From positions 1 through 39,181 of the forward strand of contig JAILPY010000144.1 in the NCBI GenBank assembly GCA_024699235.1: a stretch of DNA of 39,181 nt, written 5' to 3'. Of this stretch, positions 1 through 8,416 are shown piece after piece. Made by a program: the position numbers and the translations under genes. The notes under the pieces were generated by a model. That model ran no database searches, was not told the origin of the DNA, and saw only the letters and a program-made list of their open reading frames with translations. This stretch comes from Treponema sp. GTDB lineage: Bacteria; Spirochaetota; Spirochaetia; Treponematales; Treponemataceae. Each line of letters starts with the position of its first letter. Positions within the stretch are counted from its first letter, which is position 1.

Positions 1-109
1 GCAGTATATTTATTTATATAATAAATATATCCCTCTGCTTTTGAACTCGATTTTAGTTCAATTACCTGCATTTTAATATTTTAACATAAAATTATAGTAA
101 AAACAATAG
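1..109. other. Short AT-rich flank with two inverted repeats, downstream of the PilZ gene
   Basis: No gene is seen here. Bases 6-14 and 20-28 form a perfect 9-bp AT-only inverted repeat around a 5-base loop. Bases 41-47 (ttgaact) and 55-61 (agttcaa) form a 7-bp inverted repeat around a 7-base loop. The second hairpin lies about 50 bases after the stop codon of the PilZ gene, but no T-run follows it on the minus strand, so a terminator role is only possible. Confidence 0.4.
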
Positions 110-1186
110 TCATTTATCATATCCATAAACAAATGCAGATATTCTATTCTTTACTCCCAAATCAATATCTATGAATTTAATATGAAGAACATATTGTTTT
201 CCATCTGGAGACTTTTTAGTCATTACTATATAACCTATAGACTGTTCTGTCTGTCCATCTTTTAAAGAAAATTCTACGTTTAGATATTGTCCTTCTTTTA
301 TAGGCATTGTACAGGAAAGCCTGCATCCTGTAGCTGAAATATTCTGAAGCTTTCCTTCATATTTATTCTGTAAAATTTCATAACTGTTAGTTTTATTATT
401 TGGATTATATTTAACAGCAGAAAATTTACATTCCTTATCTAAATGAATTCGTTTTGAAGTACGTCTTTGAATGGCTGTAAGAGTATTATTTGATGATGCT
501 ATAAGGATAAATTTTCCTGATTTTTCTTCTTCATACCTTACGACCCTTGTCAATAAAGTGTAAGTTGTTCCTGCTTCAGTTTTAAATGTAAGTATGAATT
601 TGGAAAGCTGTGCTGGTTTTTTATCACTTTGGGCAAAGGCTTTTGGAATTGAAATTACAAGTCCTTGAGGCTCATTTCGTTCTAACGTAAGTTTCCAGTT
701 ATTTCTGTCACTGTCAATATATGTGAATTGCTGTCCATTGGGCAAGGCTCTTGTTGTACTTATGAATGTAATATTGTCATGTGCTTTCTCAAGCTTATAA
801 AGAACTTCATATAACATTTCAAAAGTTTCCTGACTTGCATTTTTACTTTTGAATTCTGTGTATCCTTGATTAAATAAATCAATTATTGCCTTTTCATCTC
901 TTATCAGATATTCAATGTTTTTAGGTTTGAATTTTTGGCAAATCTGAGAAAGAATTCTCTTTTCTTCTGTAGAAAGATTTGCTAAATTTGCTACGTTTTC
1001 TACATTTTTTTTAGTAGTTGCAAGGTTTTTATGGGACTCAATCCATTCAGGGGTTGAATGTAATTCTCGAATTTTTTTTAGTATAAGTCCTACTATGACA
1101 AGAACTGCAAATGCTGCTAAAACGATAAGTATGATTGTATAGAGCAGGGGATTTTGACGTGCATCTACTAGACTTCCATTATTCAT
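110..1186 (-). CDS. Membrane-anchored PilZ-domain protein (probable c-di-GMP receptor)
   Basis: A 358-residue protein with one N-terminal membrane segment (about residues 14-36), a helical middle region and a C-terminal PilZ domain. Both hallmark c-di-GMP contacts are visible: the RxxxR motif in RRTSKR (241-246) and the (D/N)xSxxG motif in NISATG (282-287). PilZ proteins change the behaviour of a partner when c-di-GMP binds, often flagella or secretion. The start has a good AGGAG site on the minus strand, and the gene begins 14 bases after the stop of the small protein downstream of fliD. It is therefore probably the last gene of the filament cluster, which fits a motility role. The partner is unknown. 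Confidence 0.85.
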   Translation of the reverse strand: MNNGSLVDARQNPLLYTIILIVLAAFAVLVIVGLILKKIRELHSTPEWIESHKNLATTKKNVENVANLANLSTEEKRILSQICQKFKPKNIEYLIRDEKAIIDLFNQGYTEFKSKNASQETFEMLYEVLYKLEKAHDNITFISTTRALPNGQQFTYIDSDRNNWKLTLERNEPQGLVISIPKAFAQSDKKPAQLSKFILTFKTEAGTTYTLLTRVVRYEEEKSGKFILIASSNNTLTAIQRRTSKRIHLDKECKFSAVKYNPNNKTNSYEILQNKYEGKLQNISATGCRLSCTMPIKEGQYLNVEFSLKDGQTEQSIGYIVMTKKSPDGKQYVLHIKFIDIDLGVKNRISAFVYGYDK

Positions 1187-1200
1187 ATTAAAACTCCTAC

Positions 1201-1791
1201 TTATACAACTTTTATGGCATCTACTATACTTTTTAGGCGTGGTACCATTTCATATTCAGAAAGGTCCCCAATCGTAACTGTATCTTTATCTTTTAAGGCT
1301 GATTCAAAATCACTAAGAATTGGCAATAAGTCCTTAAAGAAATCGTTTAAGGATGTTCCATTAATTAACAGTTTATTGTAAAGGTCCGGAAATAACATAG
1401 ACATTGTTCCGATATGGCAGAAATTATTGCATTTTGTTGCAAGGTCTTCAATTATTTCAGATGCATCTTTATCTTTTCCACTCTGTAAAAGAACAGGAAT
1501 GCTTTCTAATTTTTCAGTTAAAACAGAAAAGTCTGAAGAAATTGCATGAAGTGACTCAATAATTTCAATCTTAGATATGACACTTAAGTCTAAAGCTGTA
1601 TTTTCTGTAAGTTCTTTATCCAAAATTGATTCAAATTCACTTGATTCAATTTCCTTACCATCAAGAATAATTTTTACAGTTGTAGCATCATTTTTTTCCA
1701 TTTCTTTTTCAAATGATTTCAAAATGTCTCCAACAGTCTTTTCATTTTCAAGTGTTATATCTAGGTTTTGTCCATTGACCGAAAGTTTCAT
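1201..1791 (-). CDS. Small acidic protein of unknown function following fliD
   Basis: I do not recognise a named family. The 196-residue protein has no signal peptide or membrane segment and is rich in Asp, Glu and Lys. Residues 1-75 read like a small beta-rich fold, starting MKLSVNGQNLDITL. The rest looks mostly helical, with a short Cys pair in NNFCHIG. It lies 16 bases after the fliD stop, with an AGAGGAA-type ribosome site, in the same minus-strand series as flaB, flaG and fliD. In other bacteria the gene after fliD is often an export chaperone (FliS or FliT). A chaperone or assembly role is inferred from position only; no sequence similarity to FliS or FliT is claimed. Confidence 0.7.
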   Translation of the reverse strand: MKLSVNGQNLDITLENEKTVGDILKSFEKEMEKNDATTVKIILDGKEIESSEFESILDKELTENTALDLSVISKIEIIESLHAISSDFSVLTEKLESIPVLLQSGKDKDASEIIEDLATKCNNFCHIGTMSMLFPDLYNKLLINGTSLNDFFKDLLPILSDFESALKDKDTVTIGDLSEYEMVPRLKSIVDAIKVV

Positions 1792-1807
1792 CTATAAAAT
1801 TCCTCTT

Positions 1808-3877
1808 TTATTTATTTTGATTTTGATTTGCAAAATTATTTAAGGAATTCTTTTGACTTTCAAGACTGTTAAGAGTTCCTTCCATATTTGCATACTTATA
1901 TTTTAATTCCATTTCTTTCTCATCCAACTGAGCTTGAAGGGTTGAAATTTTTGAGTTTGAATTTTTAATTTGATTTTCGAGCAAAGCAATCTTTGTAGAA
2001 ATAAGACCTCCTGCCTGAGTCCAAGAATTTGTCTGCTTGTCAAGAAGATAACCTAATCCACTGTCTATAACGTGATCTCCGTCACTGTCATAACCGAATA
2101 GATTTTTTATGTCTTCTAGGTTTGATTCCAATGCAGCGTCAAGTTGCTTTTCGTCTATTTCAAGATAACCCCTCATTTGAGAAGCATTATAACCAGACCC
2201 TTTAGAACTTGCATTTGTAGAAATGCCAATCTGATTTAACATCGTTATTTCTGCATTTTCTGAAGTGTTATATTTGTTAGCAACAGTTCTCTGCATAGAG
2301 GCTTTTCCATTTGTCAATGTAAAGTCTCCTTGAAACATCCCAAGTTTTTTTTCTGCAGCTTCACGTTCTTCTTCTGTCAGATAATCAAGTTCTGATATTA
2401 CTTCCGGCTTATTTGACGTAAGTATATTAATTTCTGCCAATACCTGATTATAAGTACCTACAAAATTTATGAGAGCCTCTTTTGCACTGTCTTTATCTGG
2501 ATTAATTTTAATTGTTACAGGTTTTTCTGTTGCAGCATGCATATGCAATGTAACATTGGGAATAACGTCATCTACATCGTTCGATGAGCGGTGCAAGGTT
2601 ATGCCTTCGTATTTAAAGACAGAATCTTCGGCTGTTGAAATTGCATGATTAGGAGTATACCCCTGGTTTTTAGAAGCATCACGAGATTGAGGCACTGATA
2701 ATGTAAGCTCTTTGCCAGTGCTTCTATTACGTATAATAAGACTTTCTGCATCAGGATAATCATTTAACGACAATGAAATCTGCATGTTTCCATTTTCATC
2801 AGGTGCATAAGCACTTGTATCTAAAGGAATTTCTGTACCGTCTTTATTTTTTATTGCAATGTAATTTGAATCATTGATAGGAATAAGCTGTTCTTCCGGC
2901 TCTGTTTCTTTAGATTCTAAAGATGTTTCGCTCTGCTCATTTGTAATGACAAGACCTTGAAATTCTACATATCCAGGACTTGGAAGAGAAGGTCCCTTTG
3001 CTATATCTTTGATTTTAGAAGTAATGTCTTCTGTTTCTGAAACTTTAAAGGAAAATTCAAGAACCTGATGTCCTGATTCATTTAAATCTTCTGGAATAGG
3101 AATTTCAATGCCACCGCGTGCTGGAACTGTTATAGTATTATTATCTAGTTTAACATTATTTTTTGATAGCCCAGGCATATTTTTCTGTAAATTTTCTTCA
3201 TTTGATATTGGTGCAGAGAAATCTTCAATTGATGCAAATAGATTTTCCGTTTCTACAGGTGCATCACTTACCATATCAATATTTTTAGCAAGTTCAAGAG
3301 CCCGTTCTTCAAAAACAAGCTTGTTTTCCGAACCTGTAACAAGGCCTTCAATTAAAAGAGATTTTTTACTTGCCGTAACTCCTATTAGGCTTGCTTTTAA
3401 TATGTTTTCACCACGACGGTTAATTGCCTGAACAAAGTCTGATATTTTTCCGCCTTTCCAGTTTAATTCTATTTTTTTATTGCCGACACCGAATATATAC
3501 TTACCGGCATCTATTTTCATATTTCTATCTATATTGCCGCTTAAAAAGCGGTCAGAAGTTGCTTCTTTTATTATGTTTATCTTAAATGAACCTGCTTCTG
3601 CAGATCTGTCTGCATCTGCGGTAAGGGCATCCTCATTTGAGGATTCTGTTAATTTACTATTAAATGGATTTTGAAAAGAATAAAGATTTTTTGTAGTCTC
3701 TTTCAGAGAGGAAATTTTCTGATTTACATCTCTCCATGCATTCTGCTGAGTCTGATACTTTTCTAACTGAGCTTCTTCACGTCTTAGAGGTTTCCTTTCT
3801 ACCTCCATAAGAGAATTTACGAGATCATTGGTTTTATATTTATCAGTAACTCCTGGTATGCTTAATCCGTCTGCCAT
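1808..3877 (-). CDS. fliD: Flagellar filament cap protein FliD (hook-associated protein 2)
   Basis: FliD caps the growing filament and helps flagellin subunits fold into place. The N-terminus (SIPGVTDKYKTNDLVNSLME, then a run of coiled-coil heptads) is the conserved FliD_N region. The C-terminus (residues about 560-689) has the FliD_C pattern, including LGYLLDKQTNSWTQAGGLIS and a closing coiled coil. At 689 residues it is longer than the roughly 470 residues of enteric FliD, with the extra length in the variable central domains, as is usual in treponemes. It lies downstream of flaG behind a strong hairpin. The ribosome site is weak (GGCGGG close to the ATG), so translation may be modest, which suits a protein needed in few copies. 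Confidence 0.95.
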   Translation of the reverse strand: MADGLSIPGVTDKYKTNDLVNSLMEVERKPLRREEAQLEKYQTQQNAWRDVNQKISSLKETTKNLYSFQNPFNSKLTESSNEDALTADADRSAEAGSFKINIIKEATSDRFLSGNIDRNMKIDAGKYIFGVGNKKIELNWKGGKISDFVQAINRRGENILKASLIGVTASKKSLLIEGLVTGSENKLVFEERALELAKNIDMVSDAPVETENLFASIEDFSAPISNEENLQKNMPGLSKNNVKLDNNTITVPARGGIEIPIPEDLNESGHQVLEFSFKVSETEDITSKIKDIAKGPSLPSPGYVEFQGLVITNEQSETSLESKETEPEEQLIPINDSNYIAIKNKDGTEIPLDTSAYAPDENGNMQISLSLNDYPDAESLIIRNRSTGKELTLSVPQSRDASKNQGYTPNHAISTAEDSVFKYEGITLHRSSNDVDDVIPNVTLHMHAATEKPVTIKINPDKDSAKEALINFVGTYNQVLAEINILTSNKPEVISELDYLTEEEREAAEKKLGMFQGDFTLTNGKASMQRTVANKYNTSENAEITMLNQIGISTNASSKGSGYNASQMRGYLEIDEKQLDAALESNLEDIKNLFGYDSDGDHVIDSGLGYLLDKQTNSWTQAGGLISTKIALLENQIKNSNSKISTLQAQLDEKEMELKYKYANMEGTLNSLESQKNSLNNFANQNQNK

Positions 3878-3917
3878 AATCCCGCCATCAAATAAGATAT
3901 TCTATATTTAAAACATA

Positions 3918-3944
3918 ACTACGCTGTTAAAGTAACAGCGTAGT
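3918..3944 (-). terminator. Strong hairpin between flaG and fliD (possible partial terminator)
   Basis: Bases 3918-3929 (actacgctgtta) and 3933-3944 (taacagcgtagt) are a perfect 12-bp inverted repeat with a 3-base loop. On the minus strand it starts 8 bases after the flaG stop, and its 3' side is followed by TATGTTTT. It may end most filament transcripts and let some reach fliD, or it may stabilise the upstream mRNA. Confidence 0.6.
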
Positions 3945-3951
3945 ATGCTTA

Positions 3952-4335
3952 TTAAATAGTCTCATCAAATACCAGCCCCATGGTATGCTTTAAGTTTGCC
4001 TGAAGTCTTTGAATTTCTTCAGATGGAATCTCTCGTATTACCTTGTTTGTAGAAGGATCTACAACCTCAATAATAACTTTTCCAAGTTCTTTATTTACAG
4101 AAAACTGTAATGTATGACCATTAATAATATCTGTAATTTTCTGAATGTTTTCAATATCACTCTTTTCAGTTGCAATTGATTGAGCAATATTCTCAACAAC
4201 TTCGGCAGCACTGTTCGGAAAAAAAACAGTTGGGCGAACTGATTCTGCGGTTGGTGCCCGCTTTTGTTTCCCTGCAGTTATGCCTTTTGAGCCATCCGTG
4301 GCTGCTACATGCCCAGTCATACTTATTGTATTCAT
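3952..4335 (-). CDS. flaG: FlaG family flagellar protein
   Basis: A 127-residue protein with the FlaG family core near the C-terminus: LQFSVNKELGKVIIEVVD, then the signature IREIPSEEIQRLQ. FlaG proteins influence filament length or stability and are usually encoded between flagellin and fliD, as here. The ATG at 4335 is chosen because AGGAGG lies 7 bases upstream. The frame stays open for 33 more codons upstream to 4434, but that part runs through an inverted repeat and has no ribosome site. The first 45 residues are low in recognisable structure. The exact biochemical role of FlaG is not well defined in any organism. Confidence 0.88.
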   Translation of the reverse strand: MNTISMTGHVAATDGSKGITAGKQKRAPTAESVRPTVFFPNSAAEVVENIAQSIATEKSDIENIQKITDIINGHTLQFSVNKELGKVIIEVVDPSTNKVIREIPSEEIQRLQANLKHTMGLVFDETI

Positions 4336-4395
4336 GGACTTTCCTCCTGAAAATGAAAAGAGAGGGAAGGTGGCGCACCCCTCCCAGGCTTTTCT

Positions 4396-4445
4396 AAGTG
4401 GTTTAACAAAAAATGACATCCAGAAATTTCTCAATTAAACCACTT
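4396..4445 (-). repeat. Long-loop inverted repeat between flagellin and flaG
   Basis: Bases 4396-4406 (aagtggtttaa) and 4435-4445 (ttaaaccactt) are a perfect 11-bp inverted repeat with a 28-base loop. It sits 14 bases after the flagellin stop and before the flaG ribosome site. It may protect the 3' end of flagellin mRNA or limit read-through into flaG. Confidence 0.55.
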
Positions 4446-4459
4446 TGACTTTTTGATCG

Positions 4460-5314
4460 TTATCTGAGCAATGCAAGTACGCTTTCAGACTGATTGTTAG
4501 CCTGTGCAAGCATAGCAACGCCAGACTGTGTAAGGATTGAATTCTTTGTGTATTCAACCATTTCTGATGCCATATCTGTATCGCGGATTGTTGATTCTGC
4601 ACTCTGAAGGTTCTCTGCTGCAATGCCGAGACCATAAGATGTTTCTTCTAAGCGATTCTGATAAGCACCCAAATCTGCACGCTGCTTATTTACAATTTTC
4701 AAAGCTGCATCAATTGTGCCGATGGCAACGTTTGCTGCTTCTGGAGTAGAAATGCTAATCTTTTCATCAGTACCCTGAACACCTCTCAAGCCAAGAGCCT
4801 GTGCTGTCATAGTTCCTACATAAGCAGTTACACGCTGATCCATGTTTGCACCAATATGGAAAGTCATCTCCTGATTAGAAACAGACTCACGAGCAAAACG
4901 TCCTGTCAACATATTCATGCCGTTGAATTGTGCCTGTGAAGCGATGCGGTCTACTTCTGCAACAAGCTGAGATACCTCAACCTGAATCTGCAAGCGGTCT
5001 TCTTCTGTATAGATGCCGTTAGCAGACTGAATAGAAAGTTCACGCACTCTCTGCAAGATATCTTCAGTTTCCTGAAGGTATCCTTCTGTTGTCTGAATGA
5101 AAGAAATTCCGTTCTGTGTGTTGCGGTTAGCCTGATTCAAGCCACGAATCTGAGCTCTCATTTTCTCAGATACTGCAAGACCAGAAGCGTCATCGCCAGC
5201 ACGGTTAATTTTCATTCCAGAACTGAGCTTTGAAATATTGCCCATCAATTCAGCATTGTTAAGTCCCAATGAGCGGTTTGCAAACATTGAACTCATGTTG
5301 TGATTAATTACCAT
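4460..5314 (-). CDS. flaB: Flagellin FlaB (core filament protein), second copy in the cluster
   Basis: A 284-residue class B flagellin. It has the conserved N-terminal D0/D1 helices ([17 protein letters not shown], then [20 protein letters not shown]) and the conserved C-terminal helix ([20 protein letters not shown], ending SVLALLR). The variable middle is very short, as in spirochaete core flagellins, which form the periplasmic filament. The ATG at 5314 is chosen because GGAGGAC lies about 7 bases upstream and it matches the start of the neighbouring paralogue. An upstream ATG at 5341 would add nine residues that do not fit the family. The gene resembles the flaB at 5634-6494 closely along its length. 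Confidence 0.96.
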   Translation of the reverse strand: MVINHNMSSMFANRSLGLNNAELMGNISKLSSGMKINRAGDDASGLAVSEKMRAQIRGLNQANRNTQNGISFIQTTEGYLQETEDILQRVRELSIQSANGIYTEEDRLQIQVEVSQLVAEVDRIASQAQFNGMNMLTGRFARESVSNQEMTFHIGANMDQRVTAYVGTMTAQALGLRGVQGTDEKISISTPEAANVAIGTIDAALKIVNKQRADLGAYQNRLEETSYGLGIAAENLQSAESTIRDTDMASEMVEYTKNSILTQSGVAMLAQANNQSESVLALLR

Positions 5315-5633
5315 AATAAGTGTCCTCCATGTTCTATACATAAAGCATCATGCCTTACGCCTGATTGTACGAGCATCTGCCGTTTTGCGCCCCGGCAGAA
5401 GATTTAGACTCTTACAGCAGGAATTGTTATTATTCATGATAATAACAATCTATACTGTTACAAACAGCATGAAGAATACTATTTCAAAGAACAATATTCC
5501 GTCTAAATACGGAATAAAATGCTTTTGCAAAAACGGATTGATTTAAAGTTAGAAAAGTTGAAGTGCATTTTATCAGTCCGCGCAATAAGCGTAAGGAGTC
5601 TTTAAGACCCCTTACACCTATTATTATACTACA
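5315..5633 (-). other. Structured gap between the two flagellin genes
   Basis: No gene is seen in these 319 bases. In minus-strand order it holds four inverted repeats. 5591-5615 is a 10-bp stem allowing one G-U pair, 18 bases after the first flagellin stop. 5495-5516 is an 8-bp perfect stem (tattccgt/acggaata). 5423-5449 is an 11-bp perfect stem (attgttattat/ataataacaat, 5-base loop). 5376-5399 is a GC-rich 7-bp stem (tctgccg/cggcaga). None has a convincing T-run. The region probably contains the 3' end of one flagellin mRNA and the promoter and leader of the next. I could not assign a promoter with confidence. Confidence 0.6.
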
Positions 5634-6494
5634 TTATCTCAACAAAGACAATACTGTCTGTGACTGAGAATTAGCCTGAGCCAGCATAGCTGTTCCTGCC
5701 TGAGTAAGAACCTGGTTCTTTGTAAATTCAACCATCTGAGCAGCCATATCTGTATCACGGATTCTTGATTCAGAAGCCTGAGTATTCTCAGCAGCTACGT
5801 TTAATCCTTCTACAGTCTTCTCGAGACGGTTCTGATAAGCACCAAGGTCTGCACGCTGCTTGTTGATTCTCTTGAGAGATTCATCAAGTGTGCCGATTGC
5901 GCGGTTGGCATCATCCGGTGTAGCAAGTGTCAAAAGTTCTTCTGTTCCAACGTTGCGGATTCCGAGAGCTGATGCTGTCATTGTTCCGATGTAAACCTGT
6001 ATGCGCTGATCCATGTTTGCACCAATATGGAGCCACATAGAACCAGTTACGTTGTTTTCACCTGTTGGGCGAGCGTAGCGTCCTGTGAGCATATTCAAGC
6101 CATTGAACTGAGCTGCAGATGCAATGCGGTCTACTTCAGCGATAAGTGAACTAACTTCAACCTGAATCATTTCGCGGTCTTCTTCTGTGTAGATGCCGTT
6201 GCTTGACTGAACTGCAAGTTCGCGGATGCGCTGAATGATATCTTCAGTTTCCTGCAAGTATCCTTCTGTTGTCTGAATGAAGCTGATTCCGTCAGTTGCG
6301 TTTCTTGATGCACGGTTGAGACCGCGAATCTGTGCACGCATTTTTTCAGAAACAGCAAGACCAGAAGCGTCATCACCAGCACGGTTAATCTTCATACCAG
6401 AAGAAAGTTTTTCCATATCCTTCTGAAGTGCTACGTTTGTTACTCCCAAAGAACGATTTGAGAACATTGCTGACATGTTGTGGTTGATTACCAT
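5634..6494 (-). CDS. flaB: Flagellin FlaB (core filament protein), first copy in the cluster
   Basis: A 286-residue class B flagellin with the same layout as its downstream paralogue. It has the N-terminal D0/D1 helices ([33 protein letters not shown]), a short middle containing [20 protein letters not shown], and the C-terminal D1/D0 helix ending SQTVLSLLR. It is an export substrate that assembles into the periplasmic flagellar filament. A GGAGGAAAC ribosome site precedes the ATG. Two tandem flaB genes upstream of fliD match the flaB1-flaB3-fliD region of Treponema pallidum as I recall it; which paralogue is which cannot be settled here. A roughly 200-base leader with a long inverted repeat lies upstream. 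Confidence 0.96.
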   Translation of the reverse strand: MVINHNMSAMFSNRSLGVTNVALQKDMEKLSSGMKINRAGDDASGLAVSEKMRAQIRGLNRASRNATDGISFIQTTEGYLQETEDIIQRIRELAVQSSNGIYTEEDREMIQVEVSSLIAEVDRIASAAQFNGLNMLTGRYARPTGENNVTGSMWLHIGANMDQRIQVYIGTMTASALGIRNVGTEELLTLATPDDANRAIGTLDESLKRINKQRADLGAYQNRLEKTVEGLNVAAENTQASESRIRDTDMAAQMVEFTKNQVLTQAGTAMLAQANSQSQTVLSLLR

Positions 6495-6543
6495 AATGTT
6501 TCCTCCATGGAAATGTAATGGGGCAAAATCCTTTTTACCCTAT

Positions 6544-6594
6544 TTGTAAAAGATCACATCTGCATTACAAGGCTACATCTGTAATCTTTTACAA
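6544..6594 (-). repeat. Inverted repeat in the flagellin leader
   Basis: Bases 6544-6554 (ttgtaaaagat) and 6584-6594 (atcttttacaa) are a perfect 11-bp inverted repeat around 29 bases. The loop contains two direct copies of acatctg. It lies about 50-100 bases before the flagellin ATG, so it would be part of a 5' leader RNA or an operator. A CCGGATAA sequence (minus strand, about 6665-6672) resembles a sigma-28 type -10 element, but no correctly spaced TAAA was found, so no promoter is annotated. Confidence 0.5.
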
Positions 6595-6694
6595 TGAATT
6601 ACCTGATTGTTGTCTTCTTCGAAGTTGAACAACCATGGCTTTTCAATTTATAGTTTCGGATGTATTATCCGGAATCTTTAATAAAAAAATAAAT

Positions 6695-7378
6695 TTATTC
6701 TATTTTTTTCAAAATTTCTGTAATTATTCTTGTTGCCTTACCCCTGTGTGAAATTTTGTTCTTTTCATCAGCAGATAATTCTGCTGCAGTTTTTCCATAA
6801 GAAGGTAAAAAAAACAGCGGATCATACCCAAAGCCTCCTGTTCCCCTTTGTTCGCTGGCTTTTTCTATTATGGTACCTTCCATTGTTTCTTCTGCGATGA
6901 CAAACTTATCATATCCGAAATATAAAACCATTGAACATGTATAATGGGCGCTTCTTGGGCCGTCTTTGAATAAACCTGACTTTTTCCCTTCATCTAAGTT
7001 TATTCCTTTTGAAACAGCATCATTTAACTGTTCGATAAGTAAAAGGTTTTGTTCCTGCTGTGGAATTTTGAGTCCGTCACTTCTTCCTGTCATGAACATG
7101 GGGCCTGCATATCTTGACGAATATATGCCAGGTGCTCCATTAAGGGCGTCTACGCAGATGCCGGAGTCGTCCGCAATGACTGGACTGTGTACTATATTCC
7201 ATAGGGCTTTCGCCTTTATAAGGCTGTTTTCGTAAAAAGTAGAGCCTGTTTCAGCTGGATTAAAGTCAATATCTTCATCTTTCGGTATGATTATTTTTAT
7301 TTTAGAATCAGGGCTTTCAAGAATTTGTTTCATCTCTCTTTTTTTGTTTTCGTTGCCTGTTGCAAGATATAGTTTCAT
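6695..7378 (-). CDS. rdgB: RdgB/HAM1 non-canonical purine NTP pyrophosphatase
   Basis: It hydrolyses dITP, XTP and similar damaged purine nucleotides to the monophosphate and pyrophosphate, keeping them out of DNA and RNA. The family motifs are all visible in the 227 residues: the N-terminal ATGNENKKREM nucleotide loop, ADDSGICVDALNGAPGIYS with the catalytic acidic residues, GTGGFGYDPLF, and the C-terminal SHRGKA. The protein is somewhat longer than the usual 195-200 residues because of an insert near MFMTGRSDGLKIPQQEQ. The first 62 bases overlap the end of the upstream gene in another frame. Confidence 0.95.
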   Translation of the reverse strand: MKLYLATGNENKKREMKQILESPDSKIKIIIPKDEDIDFNPAETGSTFYENSLIKAKALWNIVHSPVIADDSGICVDALNGAPGIYSSRYAGPMFMTGRSDGLKIPQQEQNLLLIEQLNDAVSKGINLDEGKKSGLFKDGPRSAHYTCSMVLYFGYDKFVIAEETMEGTIIEKASEQRGTGGFGYDPLFFLPSYGKTAAELSADEKNKISHRGKATRIITEILKKIE

Positions 7379-8330
7379 GGCTTATATCATAATCCTTCAT
7401 AGAGATTGTGTCTATGTTTTTTTTGGCGCTGTTGATTATATGGCCTATTTTTCTGTCTGAAATGTTGAGGACTTCTGCCAATGCAGCATTTGAAGGTATT
7501 GCCATATATTTTGAAGTTTTTAGCTGTTTATTACGGTTTTCCCATATTTTAGTCTGCTTTTCATATTTTTTCCTTAATTTTTCTGAAAAAAAATTGTCAT
7601 CTTGCAGTTTCTGAAATTCAAGAAGGTACCGGCGGTGAAAGAAGAATGCAGAATCGCGTGACTTTATGCAGCATTCTCTTTTTTTTATTTTTTCTCCCAC
7701 TTTTTCCTTTACTTGCTCTAAAAGTTCCGTAATGTCATTTTCTGTTAATTTTGTTATGAAACTTACTTTTCTTATTATGTCAGAATCAACAAAACAGCAG
7801 GCTTTTAGCGTTAAAATAAGGCAAGCTGCTTTTCTAAGGTTTTCTTTCATTTCTAATTGGCTCCACCTGATGCCTTTTTGGGACAGAAGGGCGTTCATGA
7901 AATCCTTATATCGTATATGAGTGGCATCTGGCTGGTTATCTGGCATGCAGCAGGATAATGAGTATTCCTCTGAATTATACTGATACTCGCGTTCTTCTTC
8001 CTTTAACGGACTGATTTCTATTAGGCTTTTTTCACAAGCCTGAGTTCTTGCCAAGACTTTTAGGAATGAACGCTTGCATAAGAATATGGACTGCCTGAAA
8101 TACGTTGCAAAATGTCCGATTTTAGAATTGTAATTAGTAAGTAATTTTACAATTCTTTGCTGGACCCACAGTAAAAAAGAATGTAAGTCGTCCTTGTTAA
8201 GTTTTTCTAATCCGAAATACTGCGGATTGTTATATATCTGCATGATAAGCTGATTTTTTGCTTCGTCTGCGGAAATTTCATGAATTATAAATTTTTTTTC
8301 TATAATGTCTAATGTTTCTTCATTTTGCAT
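7317..8330 (-). CDS. Unknown protein with sigma-factor-like regions and C-terminal helix-turn-helix
   Basis: I do not recognise a named family. The 337-residue protein has no signal peptide and is rich in Lys and Cys. Residues about 48-95 (WVQQRIVKLLTNYNSKIGHF, then ATYFRQSIFLCKRSF) resemble the region-2 pattern of sigma-70 factors, in which a Y...G.F.TYF.. stretch follows a helix. Near the C-terminus, NAALAEVLNISDRKIGHIIN looks like a region-4 type helix-turn-helix. Both resemblances are by eye. The end of the gene overlaps rdgB by 62 bases. The start codon has no Shine-Dalgarno sequence and is preceded by a near-perfect hairpin. A divergent sigma factor or DNA-binding regulator is the best guess. 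Confidence 0.6.
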   Translation of the reverse strand: MQNEETLDIIEKKFIIHEISADEAKNQLIMQIYNNPQYFGLEKLNKDDLHSFLLWVQQRIVKLLTNYNSKIGHFATYFRQSIFLCKRSFLKVLARTQACEKSLIEISPLKEEEREYQYNSEEYSLSCCMPDNQPDATHIRYKDFMNALLSQKGIRWSQLEMKENLRKAACLILTLKACCFVDSDIIRKVSFITKLTENDITELLEQVKEKVGEKIKKRECCIKSRDSAFFFHRRYLLEFQKLQDDNFFSEKLRKKYEKQTKIWENRNKQLKTSKYMAIPSNAALAEVLNISDRKIGHIINSAKKNIDTISMKDYDISHETISCNRQRKQKKRDETNS

Positions 8331-8333
8331 ATA

Positions 8334-8359
8334 CTGTAACCTCGATATGAGGATTACAG
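8334..8359 (-). promoter_or_regulatory. Hairpin ending 4 bases before the start codon of the sigma-like gene
   Basis: Bases 8334-8343 (ctgtaacctc) pair with 8349-8359 (gaggattacag) with one bulged base and a 5-base loop. The element takes the place where a ribosome site would be. It could be an operator for a DNA-binding protein, possibly the gene product itself, or an RNA structure controlling translation. Confidence 0.45.
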
Positions 8360-8416
8360 CAAATTCCGTGCCAATAAATTTTGCTTATTTTAGTATATAA
8401 ATAGGCCTAAAATCTT

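Noticed and set aside
4336-4434. N-terminal extension of FlaG by 33 codons
   Set aside because: It runs through an inverted repeat, has no ribosome site and no family match; AGGAGG fits the ATG at 4335.
6660-6697. Sigma-28 type promoter for flagellin (CCGGATAA)
   Set aside because: No TAAA element at the expected 15-base distance, so not annotated as a promoter.
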